From Puccinia triticina (taxonomy: Eukaryota; Basidiomycota; Pucciniomycetes; Pucciniales; Pucciniaceae): a DNA stretch of 64,000 nucleotides. The DNA lies in NCBI RefSeq assembly GCF_026914185.1, contig NC_070565.1, forward strand, positions 2,046,001 to 2,110,000, in the 5' to 3' direction. Positions within the stretch are counted from its first letter, which is position 1. Each line of letters starts with the position of its first letter. The translations under genes were made by a program, and so were the position numbers. Of the stretch, positions 9,986 to 20,026 are shown piece by piece. Below the pieces are notes generated by a model that was given only the letters and a program-made list of their open reading frames with translations, was not told the DNA's origin and made no database searches.

Positions 9986-10575
9986 TTTATGTAGGAGTTA
10001 TTATTAGTTTTTTTTTGTTTTTATATTTTATTTATTCAGAAATAAAGAAATAAAGAAATAAAGATAAGAAAAATACCTGAAGCTTGAGCTTTAGCGGAAA
10101 GTCTGCGGCTTTTACGCGTAGTAGAAGAGACTTTCTTCTTCTTTTCCTTAGCTTTGGTCTTAGCTGGAGGTTCAGACGTCCAGTCGGCTATATTGACAGC
10201 GGCTGTGAACTTTTTGCGACGGACTTTTGGGTATGTAGTTGTAGCTATGGGCGTCCACGACGTACTACTAATCAAGTTACCGTTTTGCGGGGTAGCTATG
10301 ATTCTGTCTTTGTAGTTTTCTTCCTCTGCACTATCCTGCAGCGTTGAGTTACAGCTTACGGTCACTATCGGCAATTATGCTTCGGAAGGAGAGGAATCTT
10401 TTGAGCCTACTCCGATTTTTGATATCTCTTCTTGATTCAACGGTACAGGGGATCCAAGTGAAGATAAGTCCGACGAAGGGATAAAAAGATCTGCGGAAGA
10501 GTTGCGGTTCTGCACTTTCACAAGCACAATAGACGTAATTTTTTTTTTCAAGGGTTCAGTTAGATATTTTATCAA
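8911..10575 (-). CDS. Ty3-A spliced upstream protein (frame B)
   Basis: Exon 1 is a Lys/Arg-rich frame ending at 10077, followed by GT at 10076. The acceptor TTAG ends at 9969 and exon 2 (9968-8911) continues in phase, giving ...A-Q-A-S-E-M-E-E-T-S-Q-Q-S. Exon 2 has an acidic N-terminus, a predicted helical core (F-D-L-F-V-R-A-R-E-S-Q-N-V-R near its middle) and a Pro/Gln/His-rich tail. A TAA at 10375-10377 breaks exon 1 in this copy. The same exon-intron-overlapping-frame arrangement is found in Ty3-B (38145-39069). The protein holds the position of Gag but has no zinc knuckle. Its function is not recognised. Confidence 0.55.
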
Positions 10576-10577
10576 TT

Positions 10578-10762
10578 TAGAACCAGTTTAGAGTTGTTTG
10601 AAAGCAATTAGAGTGTTAGAAGAATATGTAGAAGTAGTTTTTTGTAAATTTTTTGAATTTTTGAATTTTTAGTTTTAGTTTTAATCTGGATGATCAGTCC
10701 TTGGCTTTTAAGCAGTCTAGAAGTATGAAAAGGGGAGAATATTTCCCAATGAGGCCCCCAAT
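10578..10762 (-). other. Ty3-A leader and primer-binding region
   Basis: On the minus strand the LTR end CTCACA is followed directly by ATTGGGGGCCTCATTGGG. A nearly identical TTTGGGGGCCTCATCG lies at 37903 ahead of the Ty3-B gag. Conservation immediately after an LTR in two families points to the primer-binding site or leader. An A-rich untranslated stretch then leads to exon 1 of the spliced frame. Confidence 0.5.
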
Positions 10763-11637
10763 TGTGAGCCTGAGCCTCTATAGTGGCTACAGGACACAAG
10801 AAAAAATGGGGGACACTGGTTGTATTTCTTGGGATAAAGAACTACAAACAGTGAGTAAAAGAGAAAGGGAAAGAAAGAGAGAAAGAAAGAGATATTTATG
10901 ATCTGGAGGGGGTCTATCTACTCCTTATAGGAGGATCCTCAAAAGTCAACTTGAATCACCTGGAAAAGTGATAAGGACAGCTGTACCAGACCAACAGGGG
11001 CTACAGCCTCTGCGCGCACAAAAGAGACGGTGGGGGGACACGGATAAGTAATACTAATCTGCTCTGATTTTTAGACTGAGTCTAGGATTAACAGAGTAAC
11101 CTTTGATCTTGAGCAGGGTTGATGTGAAAGCAATAAAGAGAAGCAATCAAGAGACAAAGAGAAATCACTCTGGATAATCAAGGTTCAAAAGAAGAGTATA
11201 CCTACTGTCAATAACCTAGGCGCCTGTGACGGTAGGTGTACTGGGAGCGTGGTATCCTCTTGTGGGGTGATCCTGGGTTATCTACGGCGTGGTTCTGGGT
11301 GGTCTGAAGTCTGTAGATCCTCCTCAGGCAAGGGGGATCCTGACTTCAAAAATTTTCATAGTTTGCTTATGTAATTACATATGTACATGTGGTTTGGCGT
11401 GCCTGGTAGCGCTGACACGTCACAACTGCGCATGCGCATCTCAACTCAAGAACTCAGGGAAGGAGTAGAGTTACAAGGAATTGGTAAGTTGTAAATAGGG
11501 TTAAAATTGCATGAGGAAACAGAATATGAAGTCAGAACAATGATATCTCTTAAGATGGAAATGATATAAAGTAATTTATATGTAATAAGTAGATAAAGGC
11601 AGACTTTAGGTCAGCTGTGATGACTCTAAGGCTGACA
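10763..11637 (-). mobile_element. LTR, 5' LTR position of Ty3-A
   Basis: This 875-bp copy has the same TGTCAGCC..CTCACA termini as the LTR at 1735, read on the minus strand, and abuts the leader. Its middle (about 10910-11140) is unrelated to the middles of the copies at 1735 and 20027, while the outer thirds match well. The right flank GGTACC is copia sequence, the left flank of the other LTR is Ty3 integrase, and there is no common TSD. The two LTRs are therefore unlikely to descend unchanged from one insertion event. Confidence 0.8.
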
Positions 11638-12195
11638 GGTACCGTAAAGACTCAAAGAGCCTTTTTGAGACACATTACCTTACCCTTGAGTGAGGGAGTG
11701 ATCTCAACTGGAGGTTGTATATACACCTCTTCCTCAATAGGGCTGTAGAGGTAAGTGGAGCTCACATCAAAGGTGGCCGTTGGGAATTTGTTTGAGATTG
11801 CCAGAGAGATGAGCAGTTGGAGTGTGTTCAAGGATGCTGTGGGTGCATAGGTTTTGTTATAATCAAGACCCATCTGTTGATTGAATCCTTTAGCCACGTA
11901 GTGTGTGCGGTATTTGTCGACCAATTCGTCAGGTTTTCTTTTGATTTAGAAAACCCAACGTGCCCCCAACGCCTTACAGCCTTTGGGTACATTGGTTGGG
12001 ATCCATACCTCCAGCTGATCGAACTTCAGCATCTCATACCCCGCCGCCTCACGCCATAAGCTTCCGTCTGGCGCAGCCAGGGCTTGCTTGATGGTCCTCG
12101 GAAGATTGTGTTCCTTGTCAGTAGATAGGAGGGACATCTGGCGGCGTTTTTTTTTTTTTTTTTTTTTTTCACTGAAAAATCCTGTCTCCAATCTC
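11638..12195 (-). pseudogene. Ty1/copia reverse transcriptase fragment (copia-1)
   Basis: The minus strand encodes A-L-A-A-P-D-G-S-L-W-R-E-A, then A-L-G-A-R-W-V-F, a stop (TAA at about 11946) where copia elements have lysine, then Y-V-A-K-G-F-N-Q-Q-M-G-L-D-Y, T-Y-A-P-T-A-S and D-V-S-S-T-Y-L-Y. These are the conserved first blocks of copia RT. The frame is lost just before the Y-G-T of the next block, where the Ty3 LTR starts at 11637. A run of about 20 T at 12150 marks the other edge. No catalytic YVDD box is left. Confidence 0.85.
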
Positions 12196-12319
12196 CTTCA
12201 ATCTTTGCTTCTTCTTATCAATAAAATTCATCAAACAACCGGAGGGAGATGCAGGGAGACGACGCAGCGCACAGAAAAGCGGGCTTTTAACCTTTAAGAT
12301 ACCGTAGCAAATGGGAAAC

Positions 12320-12660
12320 TGGATGATACAGTCCCGTCGCGGTCAGCTTTTCGGCACTGGACGATACAGTCCCGTCGCAGTCAGCTTGTCGGCACTGACG
12401 AATCCCGTCTCAAATCTCAGTTGATTGCATAAAGAAGAAATATAGAAATAGCTAATAACCTGGACAATACAGTCCCGTCGCGGTCAGCTTGTGGGGTGAG
12501 TAGGCAGTTTCTTAATACTGAACCACCCTGAAAGCTTGAGATAATTGACCTGCAAACATGTCAACTTTTTATCCAAACTTCAGGCCAATGGGGCCCAAAT
12601 GGCTTCAAGGCACTGACAAATCCCGTCTCCAATCTCGGTGAGGAAAAGAGATTGGACGGC
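12320..12660. repeat. Short interspersed direct repeats
   Basis: The phrase ATACAGTCCCGTCGCGGTCAGCTT occurs with small changes near 12329, 12365 and 12469. A second phrase, AATCCCGTCTCCAATCTC, occurs near 12177, 12400 and 12608. The two motifs alternate, so a composite unit has been duplicated. No coding potential was seen. Confidence 0.6.
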
Positions 12661-13550
12661 GGAGTGGGATCGGCCAGGTTAAGTACTATCCACAACCCTA
12701 ACCTGGTGAATCCCCCGGAGCATCACCAGCTACACCACGGGTGAAGCTTTTTGGAATGATTTTGATCAGCACCCAAAATGACTTTGGCCCAACTGCCTGC
12801 AAGGGGAAACCGTGGCCAGAAAGTCGGCGTTTCCACTGGAAAATTCTAGGAACCCTACTGGAAGGCAATCCAAATAAATTTTGGATTCCCAACGCTTGTC
12901 CGAATTGCTTTTGCTTGCAATTTGGAATGGTTACGGCTGTCCCAGGCTTTGGAAGGCTCAAAATAAGATGGGGGCAAGTGAGGTAGACAAAAGAGGGGTT
13001 TGAACATGCAACATCTTGCTGATCAATCCCACCGAAGCTCCTTGCCAACTGCCACTACGGGCAAATAGGTGTTGTTGCGGCCCGCAGTGTCACCTGACGT
13101 TGCAATTGGGTTTGCGGCCGCAGTGACTGCGCCTACTTGTGCAGTCACGCGGGCTTGCAACGACAGGGTGACGCTGCATCCCGCAGCAAAAGCTACATGC
13201 CTGTAGTGTGCGCTAGATGCAGTGTGGGATGGGTGCATTGTTTGACGTATATCAGCCTCCTTCTGTGAGGTGTGGTCAGCCACATTCAAAAATATTCCGG
13301 GGAAAATCCAGGAAAAAAACCAGAATGGTCTGTTTCCTGGAATGAAGTCAAATCAATTTTGACTTTGTTCCAATTTGGAAGGTTTTTTTTGGGTTTGGGT
13401 TTAACCCAAATTGCGATTGGAATGATTCTGTTCCTTTGACCATACCAGAAGCATTCTGATCAGTTTTTGGTCCTTTGACCATACCAGAATGAATCCAATT
13501 GATTTTTTGGGTTTTTGTGCCATCCAGTAAATTTTCTGGATGGAAACTTG
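12661..13550. other. Non-coding interval
   Basis: No convincing gene. The stretch contains GGAATG/CATTCC-type words and two near copies of CTTTGACCATACCAGAA at about 13435 and 13475, suggesting decayed repeat DNA. The short frames here have no recognisable domain. Confidence 0.4.
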
Positions 13551-13551
13551 A

Positions 13552-14302
13552 GGCCCAGTTTGGCAGCAGTGATGTTATGTAATAACCACTGCTTTTCTAT
13601 AACCGGGCCTCACCAAGGCCCATATTGTATCACTTGCATATTTGGCAGATTTGAGGAGTTATGAGGGTCATCACGAGTTTCCTCATCACTCCTCATCATC
13701 CCCGCCATTTCTGATATAGTACCCCTGGGGGTGTATTTGGGGTGATATCGGCACCCTTACAAAACACACCCCCAACTCCACCTCTGTTACTCACCTCAAT
13801 GGCCGCTACAGACTTTGTACCGGTCACTGAGCGGAGTACACACTCCAATTGATGGAAACAGTCATTGAGATTGATGACTGATCCAACACAATTGGTCATT
13901 GAAGGGACTATGTATTCTCCTTGATGACCATCGGTCATTGAAGGGACTGTGTACATATTCTCCTCGATGACCATTGGTCATCCAAGGGACCATGTATTCC
14001 CATCAATGACCAATGGTCATCAATGGGACTATGTGTTCCCCAAAAGGGACTCTGTATTCCCTTCGATGACCGTGTACCGGCCATTGTCAAGAGGAGTTAA
14101 ACACTTGATTGGCCTTGCCGGTATGTACGCTCGATGGCCGGCGTTTACCGGCCATGGAGCTTGTTATGTAGGCAAGCTGTATGACGCGAGTGGCAGCCAA
14201 ACACTCGTGTTATGTTGAAAGATATGAAATTCAAGAGTGATGTGCATCACATTAGGTAAGTGCACAACATCACATAACATGATTGCTGCCAAACGGGGCC
14301 TG
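13552..14302. mobile_element. About 750-bp TIR element
   Basis: The left end reads AGGCCCAGTTTGGCAGCAGT followed by GATGTTATGT. The right end is its inverse (ACATAACATGATTGCTGCCAAACGGGGCCT, given in two parts: ACATAACATGATTGC and TGCCAAACGGGGCCT). The TIR is about 30 bp with a few mismatches. No transposase frame was found, so the element is non-autonomous. Flanks GAAACTTG and GAAATCTT are only loosely alike, so a TSD is not established. The interior carries the minisatellite described separately. Confidence 0.65.
13855..14085. repeat. Minisatellite with palindromic core
   Basis: About five imperfect units of the type GATGACCATTGGTCATCGAA followed by GGGACTATGTATTCCC run through this block. 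The GATGACCATTGGTCATC core is itself a palindrome. Units differ by substitutions and short deletions, indicating an old array inside the TIR element. Confidence 0.7.
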
Positions 14303-14429
14303 AAATCTTCATCCGTGGTGTAGGTTTGAGATCTAAATACATGATTATGGACTATGTAGTTTTTGTAATCTTGTATCTACTTGAATCTTCTGCCACTACT
14401 CTAACACAGATTGCGCAACGGGGACGTTT

Positions 14430-14725
14430 TGTGACACCTCAGGTGCGTCACGGTGGTGCGCCCCTGGGACATGTCGAGATTGAGCGCCACCGTTGCGGTC
14501 ATTGACTTGCAGGGTCCCAGGGGCGCAACCTGGTCGCCCTCCGGGCGCTCCATCGGCCCCGGGATGTAGCTGTGCCGCGCCTGTGCTGACGTGATGTGTT
14601 CCTTGTTGGCAGGTATGGTTGTCGGCACCACTTTTGAAAAAGTGCGCGCCAGACGGCGCCTCAAAAATGCCAGCAGCTGGCGCCTTTGGCTGGGGGCGCC
14701 AAGGGGCGCCGGGGCGCCGAGCGGT
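14430..14725. repeat. GC-rich dispersed repeat, copy 1
   Basis: A GC-rich block with GGGGCGC and GGCGCC words, containing CCACTTTTGAAAAAGTGCGC at about 14628. A similar block lies at 15520-15760 (CATTTTCAGAAAAAGTGCGC at about 15541, a nearby GGCCCCGGGATG shared with 14555), and a third short match is at 16996. The minus-strand 141-codon frame across it is alanine/glycine-rich and probably not a gene. Confidence 0.45.
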
Positions 14726-14894
14726 TTTTTGTAAAATCATAAAATCTATAAAATTGTGAAGTAAATATGTAAATACATATTTATGTAAGACAAGGAGACA
14801 AATTTTCAAGTAGATCAGCACATGACATCTTTGGGGTTCCAGTTTGAATCCTCATTGGGGTTGGTATTAATCACATCAACATCAACAAACTCTT

Positions 14895-15310
14895 AATCCC
14901 ATTTTAGCTGAGGAAAGTGTTCCAACAAATCAAAGTCAAACAGTGTATCCATGAAGGCATCTTCCTGTGAGAGGAGCACCTCATTCTGAGCTTGATCTTG
15001 GTCAAAAATGTCTTCTTCAAATGCTTCCAGCTTGGCTGGAGCTTAAGGAAGTAGTTGTATAGGTTCATGTTTTCATACTTGGAGTTTTCTTTTCCAGTTT
15101 TTTTGCTTGCTCTTCTCTTTTTGCAAAAGCATTGTTTGAATGGCTCCAACCTGGAGTAAATGTCTGTATCACACATTTTGGAGTTGGACATCAGGAAGCC
15201 AGCCCATTTTGGCCCATGGGAAACAGACGGCTTTGACCAATTGGGTGCAGCAGGCAAGGTTCTAGTTGGCGGATTAAAGCAGATTTGGCTTGTTGAAGGA
15301 ATAAACAAGC
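14895..15310 (-). other. Possible gene remnant, acidic C-terminal frame
   Basis: On the minus strand an acidic frame from about 15041 to 14895 reads A-P-A-K-L-E-A-F-E-E-D-I-F-D-Q-D and continues to L-E-H-F-P-Q-L-K-W-D and a stop. Its composition is protein-like, in contrast to the other frames. Upstream, a second frame (134 codons, 14904-15308) is Lys/Ser-rich. I do not recognise a family. It may be the tail of a decayed transposase or a host pseudogene. Confidence 0.3.
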
Positions 15311-15519
15311 AGAAGGTTGAAGACCACCTACAAAGAGACGAGTAAGGATGACAGCCTCATCAAGCCTCGGCAAGTCTCAGTTAGCCCTCACTCTTTACTT
15401 TCCACTTGAGTTAAATACTCTGAAATTTGATTCACAGGGCTATCAGGGATTCAAATTCCATTATTGATGCTTCTGGGACATGTTTTAAACTCTTTGCCAG
15501 CTCCTGACAAAATTAGTCT

Positions 15520-15760
15520 CTCTGGGTGCGCGCCGACCCACATTTTCAGAAAAAGTGCGCGCCTGGGTGCGCGGGTGCGGGGCGGGCGCACCTAGGCGCG
15601 CCATGGGGGGTGGCGCCGACAACCAGATTGGCAGGTTCACATCCTTGATTCCTCCGCCGCGGGGCTGAGCAGCAGCATCCCTCCCCGGCAGGCTTGCTTG
15701 CCGGCCCCGGGATGGGTCCCCAGAAAGTGGCCGATGTGCACACCCCGGCGGTGCGTTTTT
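15520..15760. repeat. GC-rich dispersed repeat, copy 2
   Basis: Shares with the 14430 block the AAAAAGTGCGCGCC word, GGCGCGCC/GGCGCC-rich composition and a GGCCCCGGGATG stretch. The GC contrast with the AT-rich surroundings is sharp on both sides, suggesting an inserted element rather than gradual compositional change. Confidence 0.45.
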
Positions 15761-16095
15761 GTTGCCTTTTCTTAGCTCTTGGCCACCCCTAAATTCGCAC
15801 CAGCCCCGTATTATCTGTACGCAGAAAATGGAATACATGCGCCTCGGCTCAAGCCATTCCCTATGTGTCTGCAGCTGTCTGCAGTGCTGGACAGTGACCT
15901 TGCTGTACGCATTTACTTTGCAGCATGGCGTGTCTGTACGTTCATGTGTGCCGGCACAGGCATTTCTCCGGCTTGAAATCTACAAGGGCGCCGCTCTTGG
16001 GCTCTACCTCTCCCCGCCCCTCCATTAATCAACCTCCGATTTCCCTAAAAAAAAGCAAAATCTCCAATTCCTGCCTCATTTCGCTACAGTCCAAC

Positions 16096-16236
16096 ATGCA
16101 ATTTTTCAAGCTCGCAATCCCTTTTTTTGCTGCGGTTTGCGATCTCACAGTTGCAGCGGAGGTCACATGCGAGGCGAGTAAGCCCAAATGCTTCTGCGTA
16201 AGAAATGGCCTCGGCCCATCAATCCTAAGTGGGTGA
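16096..16236 (+). CDS. Small secreted cysteine-containing protein, probably truncated
   Basis: ATG at 16096 opens a 46-codon frame with a strong signal-peptide shape: M-Q-F-F-K, a hydrophobic core (L-A-I-P-F-F-A-A-V), a polar-small cleavage region ending A-A, then a mature part with closely spaced cysteines (V-T-C-E-A ... C-F-C). Upstream is a pyrimidine-rich tract typical of fungal promoters. After the last cysteine codon is GTAAGA, a good splice donor, so the frame may continue in another exon; the nearest acceptor (GATCGCAG ending at 16258) gives only a short extension. In a rust this would be a candidate secreted effector-like protein. The mature region is too short to assign a family. 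Confidence 0.45.
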   Translation: MQFFKLAIPFFAAVCDLTVAAEVTCEASKPKCFCVRNGLGPSILSG

Positions 16237-16299
16237 CATTTTCCAATCTTGATCGCAGTCAACCTCTTCACTCCGATTTACCAGCTATTTTGTCTGTCG

Positions 16300-17100
16300 A
16301 TGGTTCAAATAGTGGAAAGTCGTTGCGCAAAGCCAGGAGTGTGACCGGTCACTTGTTTCAAGCCTGTGATCCACCTCTCCAGCCGAGTGGTCGAGAGGCC
16401 GGCGCGGTATGTTGTGATGTGGATTTGGTCCGTTTGAATGTGAGTACCATGTCATCCCACCAGACCTCACCCGTCATTCTGGCTGACGCTGGCCACATTT
16501 AGAGCCCTGCCTTCGTAAACCAGCATTGTAGAAGGCAATAACCGGAATGAAACTCGAGCCTTACTTCGGGAAGACAAGCAGCATCCGGCTACCCAGACAC
16601 CAACCTCCCGGGCAGCCGAACAGCGTCGAAGTAGAGGGAAAAACCGGAGCGTTTTTGTTTCTGCTGTCATGAACTTTTAACTTAACACAACTCTCCCTGG
16701 TGGGAGCTCCACTGTGGTTGGCGGCGAGAGAGCCTTTTCCACTTTTTGAATAGCTCGACCCCTAGCCCCTCTGCAGGTCTGGACCACAATTTTCTACATT
16801 TTTATCATGTTCTCTGCAGTCTACTCAGATTTTCTCTATCACCATCTGTTTATGTGGAGTAAATTTTGGAAAAATGGCCTCTCAAAAGCAGGATACACGC
16901 AATGATTCAAGGCTACAGTGCTTGCACGTTGTGGATCCTTTGGGGCCTATTGAATTGCTGGCTCTTTAGGTTAGAGATTATGGGTGTTGGTGTCACTTTT
17001 GAAAAAGTGCGTCGACGCGCCCTTCCACGATAACACCATCCTCCTCCTCAATAATCAGGTCAAGGAGCTTGTTGAGCTGAGATACAGCAGTTCTGAGAAA
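16300..17100. other. Interval without supported genes
   Basis: Only short unsupported frames. The phrase TCACTTTTGAAAAAGTGCG at 16995 repeats a motif seen at 14628 and 15541. Nothing else is recognisable. Confidence 0.4.
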
Positions 17101-17114
17101 GCTTGCGTTCCCGG

Positions 17115-17942
17115 AGGACCCAGGAAAGCCCCTATGGAACACAGTAACAAAAATGTATGAATTTTTGGTCAAAAAACAAAAAACATAGGCACCCCACAAT
17201 GTATGAATGGGAAATTTGGCGGATAAGGTACTCACCCCAATTGTATGAAGTTTTTTGGGGGACAAGGGGGGTAGTAACCAAAAATGTATGAGAATGAGGA
17301 TATGATGCCAGGGTTTTTTTTGCACCCCCCTATATTGGTCCAGCTCTTCCTGTATCAGCCACATATCCCAATTGCGGCTGGTTTCTACACTTCCTTGCCG
17401 AGTTCCAGGATTTTTGTGCATCTTGAAGTAGCACATCTGCACTATTTATTCCCAGTCACCAAAGGCTTAAATATTACGGATGCTGGTGGGAATTGTGTAT
17501 CCATCTCCCAGAGATTACATTCTCTTCTTCTTACAATTTCTCAAATTTATTTTCTATAACACTGGCAGAACAAATTTTTGAAGATAAAAGCTCTCAAAAA
17601 AAGCAATAAAAATGTAGATGAAGAGTAACAATCAGTTGTTGATGATAGTCTATGCAGTTTTCTACTTGAATATGAAATTTAAAATATCTTCTTCTTCCAT
17701 TTTTTACCTTTGTCACTGCTCCTCTGGGTATGTAGCAGAAATGGCTACTCAAAAAAGTATTTCTGGGGGTATTTCTTCACACCCACGGCAAAAAAAACGT
17801 AAGCACGAAATTTGCATGAATTTTTTGAAAAAGCTCTGCACCTATGCACAAAACGTGTATGAATGGGCTCCAAAAATGTATGAATTTTTCAAAAATCTTG
17901 GAATTTAGGTTACTGTGTTCCATAGGGGCTTTCCAGGGTCCT
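17115..17942. mobile_element. 828-bp TIR element
   Basis: The left end AGGACCCAGGAAAGCCCCTA continues to TGGAACACAGTAAC and is mirrored at the right end (GTTACTGTGTTCCATAGGGG then CTTTCCAGGGTCCT), a 34-bp TIR with one mismatch. Just inside both ends the word AATGTATGAATTTTT occurs, and NAATGTATGA recurs at least six times in the interior. No transposase frame was seen. A clean TSD could not be defined: flanks are TTCCCGG and GTTTCCGG. Confidence 0.7.
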
Positions 17943-17948
17943 GTTTCC

Positions 17949-18266
17949 GGACCTGCGATTCTGCCCCCCAAACTCAACTTCAACTTCAGCCACATCCCCC
18001 CTGTATTCTGGACAGCCTGGGTTATACAGGGCTGTGGGGCCTGACTGGGCAGCCTGGTGCCCGGTCATGCCCAACGGGTGCAGGGGAGCGGAGGACCGCT
18101 GGACTCAAAACTTGACAAGGAGTCCAACGGTGCCACTCTCCAAAGCTAAAAGCTAGCTATCACAAAGATAGCTTTTGCACCAAATGCATGTTCCTGTATG
18201 GAAATGGCCATACAGGAGGCAATACAGGTGGCTGAAGTCGAGTTCAGGGGGCAAAATCGCAGGTCC
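17949..18266. mobile_element. 318-bp MITE
   Basis: GGACCTGCGATTCTGCCCCC at the left matches the inverse of GGGGGCAAAATCGCAGGTCC at the right, and the match continues inward through an AACTTCAGCCAC-type stretch (TIR about 45 bp with a few differences). It begins only 6 bp after the end of the preceding TIR element. The middle contains small hairpins (CTAAAAGCTAGCTATC / GATAGCTTTTG). No coding capacity. Confidence 0.65.
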
Positions 18267-18269
18267 AGA

Positions 18270-18830
18270 AGTGCAAGCTTTCTTGGAACTGCTGTATTTA
18301 TTTACGGCGCGTTGAGGTCACTACTAAATCCAATGGAACTCCAATCAATTTTAATTTCTTTGGCGAGTTGCCTGCTATCTGTAATGTCGAGTCTTTAGAG
18401 CTTGTTATGTAAGGTTTAGCCTGACCCCCTTCTTTCTTGCTCTCTTGTTTGATCCTTGCTTGCTCCTCTCTTGAAGCTATCGTGGGGCATGGTTGGCCGT
18501 GAAGCCGTGCTTTTGTTGACTTTATCTTTACCTCGACATGCTAGTGCGCCTGGCCCACCTCTTTTCTTGCTTACTTTCTGTTCGCACTTGAAATACCTGT
18601 GTCCTCCTCGATTGAGCTATCTGTTCTTCGTCCCCTCTTGAATAGACCCTCCCTGCGGCCTATTGTGTCTCTGTGTTTGTCCCAACATCTTGTAGACGCA
18701 AGGTCAAGTAGGTCAGTCTGGCTCAGTAATACTAAATAGTTGTGTCAATAAGATTGGGGAATGGGGGCTTCAAGCCTTTGTTGACCCGCCCATACCCTGC
18801 TCCTCTAATATGTAATAAATGATAGAATTT
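18270..18830. other. Interval without supported genes
   Basis: Pyrimidine-rich DNA with one short 61-codon frame lacking any recognisable domain. No repeats or RNA genes seen. Confidence 0.35.
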
Positions 18831-18834
18831 GCAA

Positions 18835-18984
18835 CACCTGATGAGATGATAGAACTTATCCTTCAGTTTAACAACAACAACGACACACTATGACCACTTC
18901 ACAACTCACCTGATGAGATGATAGAATTTATCCTTGAGTTTAACAACAACAACAACACACTATGACCACTTCCCAACACACCTG
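18835..18984. repeat. Tandem duplication, 72-bp period
   Basis: CACCTGATGAGATGATAGAA recurs at 18835 and 18907, and CACCTG again at 18979, an exact 72-bp spacing. Each unit contains TTTAACAACAACAAC and ACACTATGACCACTTC. It may be part of the LTR of the copia element to its right. Confidence 0.75.
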
Positions 18985-19340
18985 CAGAATCACAGCTTTA
19001 ATGTTTTTGATTGATTTGGTTGATTTGGGGAGGACACGCAAAGAAAATTTATCTGAATGACAAAGGAAACAGGATAGATAGTGAGAAAATGAAATATGAG
19101 GTTCAGTTTTTGTTGTTGTTGTTGATCGATGCGAGGAGAGATTTTGCTTACCAGTCTTTTCTCCACTTGAAAATGTTGTAAATGCGTGGAGAAAAGACCA
19201 GTATTCTTGCGGCTTGAGTTGTGTTTTGTATGCGGTTGTTTTTCAGTTAGGGTTAGGTTTCAAACTGTGACGATTCTGATGCAAGTGAGAATTGACTGTG
19301 ACTTTGTATTCATAAGATGAAGACAATTTGAATTATGCAT

Positions 19341-20026
19341 ATTCTAACAGTCCCCCTCAATTTGAACTGCATCTCTTAATCCAATCATGTGTTGAAATTT
19401 GATGAAGGGAGATTTACCTAGATTTTTAGTGAGAATATCTGTGATCATGTTTGAGGTGTAGACGTGCTTCATCTTGAAGGTACCATCTTGGATGTGTTCA
19501 CAACTCCAGTGATGCTTGAAGCCACATTCTTCACACTTCCATGGTGAACAGGGTTTTGGGCAAGGTGTATTGCGCTAAGGTTGTCGCAGATCATTTCCAG
19601 AGGAGTTTGAATTGGGACTTGGAGTGCTTTCATCAGTTTCATCAGCCAGAGAGCCTCTTGACCAGCTTTGGTGATTGCCCGGTATTCAGCCTCTGTTGAT
19701 GATAGGGCGACTTCGCCAGCTGATTGCACCTTGCATGAATTTGAATAAGTAGCCAGTAGTTGATTGTAGTGTTGAACGATCACCGGCCCAGTCTGCGTCA
19801 CTTGCCACTTCAGGAAAATCCCAACCAGGATTCGCGGATAAGTCTTTACCCCTGTTGGATTGGTAGGTGATCTTAAGATCAATGGTTGATTTGAGTTATT
19901 GGAGGACGTGAATAAATGTGTCCCAGTGATGTTGATTGGGTTTTTCCAAGAAGCACGAAAGAACTACCACTGCAAAACTGATTTCTGGACGCGTACAGAT
20001 GGCGAGTTACATGAGTGATCCAACAG
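19341..20026 (-). pseudogene. copia-2: RNase H end, polypurine tract and LTR start
   Basis: On the minus strand, the frame continues from the split after A-V-G-S-L-M (one TAA follows) through a conserved L-A-I-C-T-R-P-E-I block, then copia RNase H: S-A-G-E-V-A-L-S-S-T-E-A-E-Y-R-A near 19700 and I-C-D-N-L-S-A-I-H-L-A near 19590. The coding end is followed by TTGAGGGGGAC (19350-19360), a polypurine tract, and then TGTTAGAATATGC, the expected start of a copia 3' LTR at 19349 running left. The other end of that LTR could not be fixed. Confidence 0.85.

Noticed and set aside
19150..19202. Hairpin ACCAGTCTTTTCTCCAC / GTGGAGAAAAGACCAGT as a terminator or RNA gene
   Set aside because: It lies within the presumed copia LTR and shows no other feature of an RNA gene; a short inverted repeat alone is not enough.
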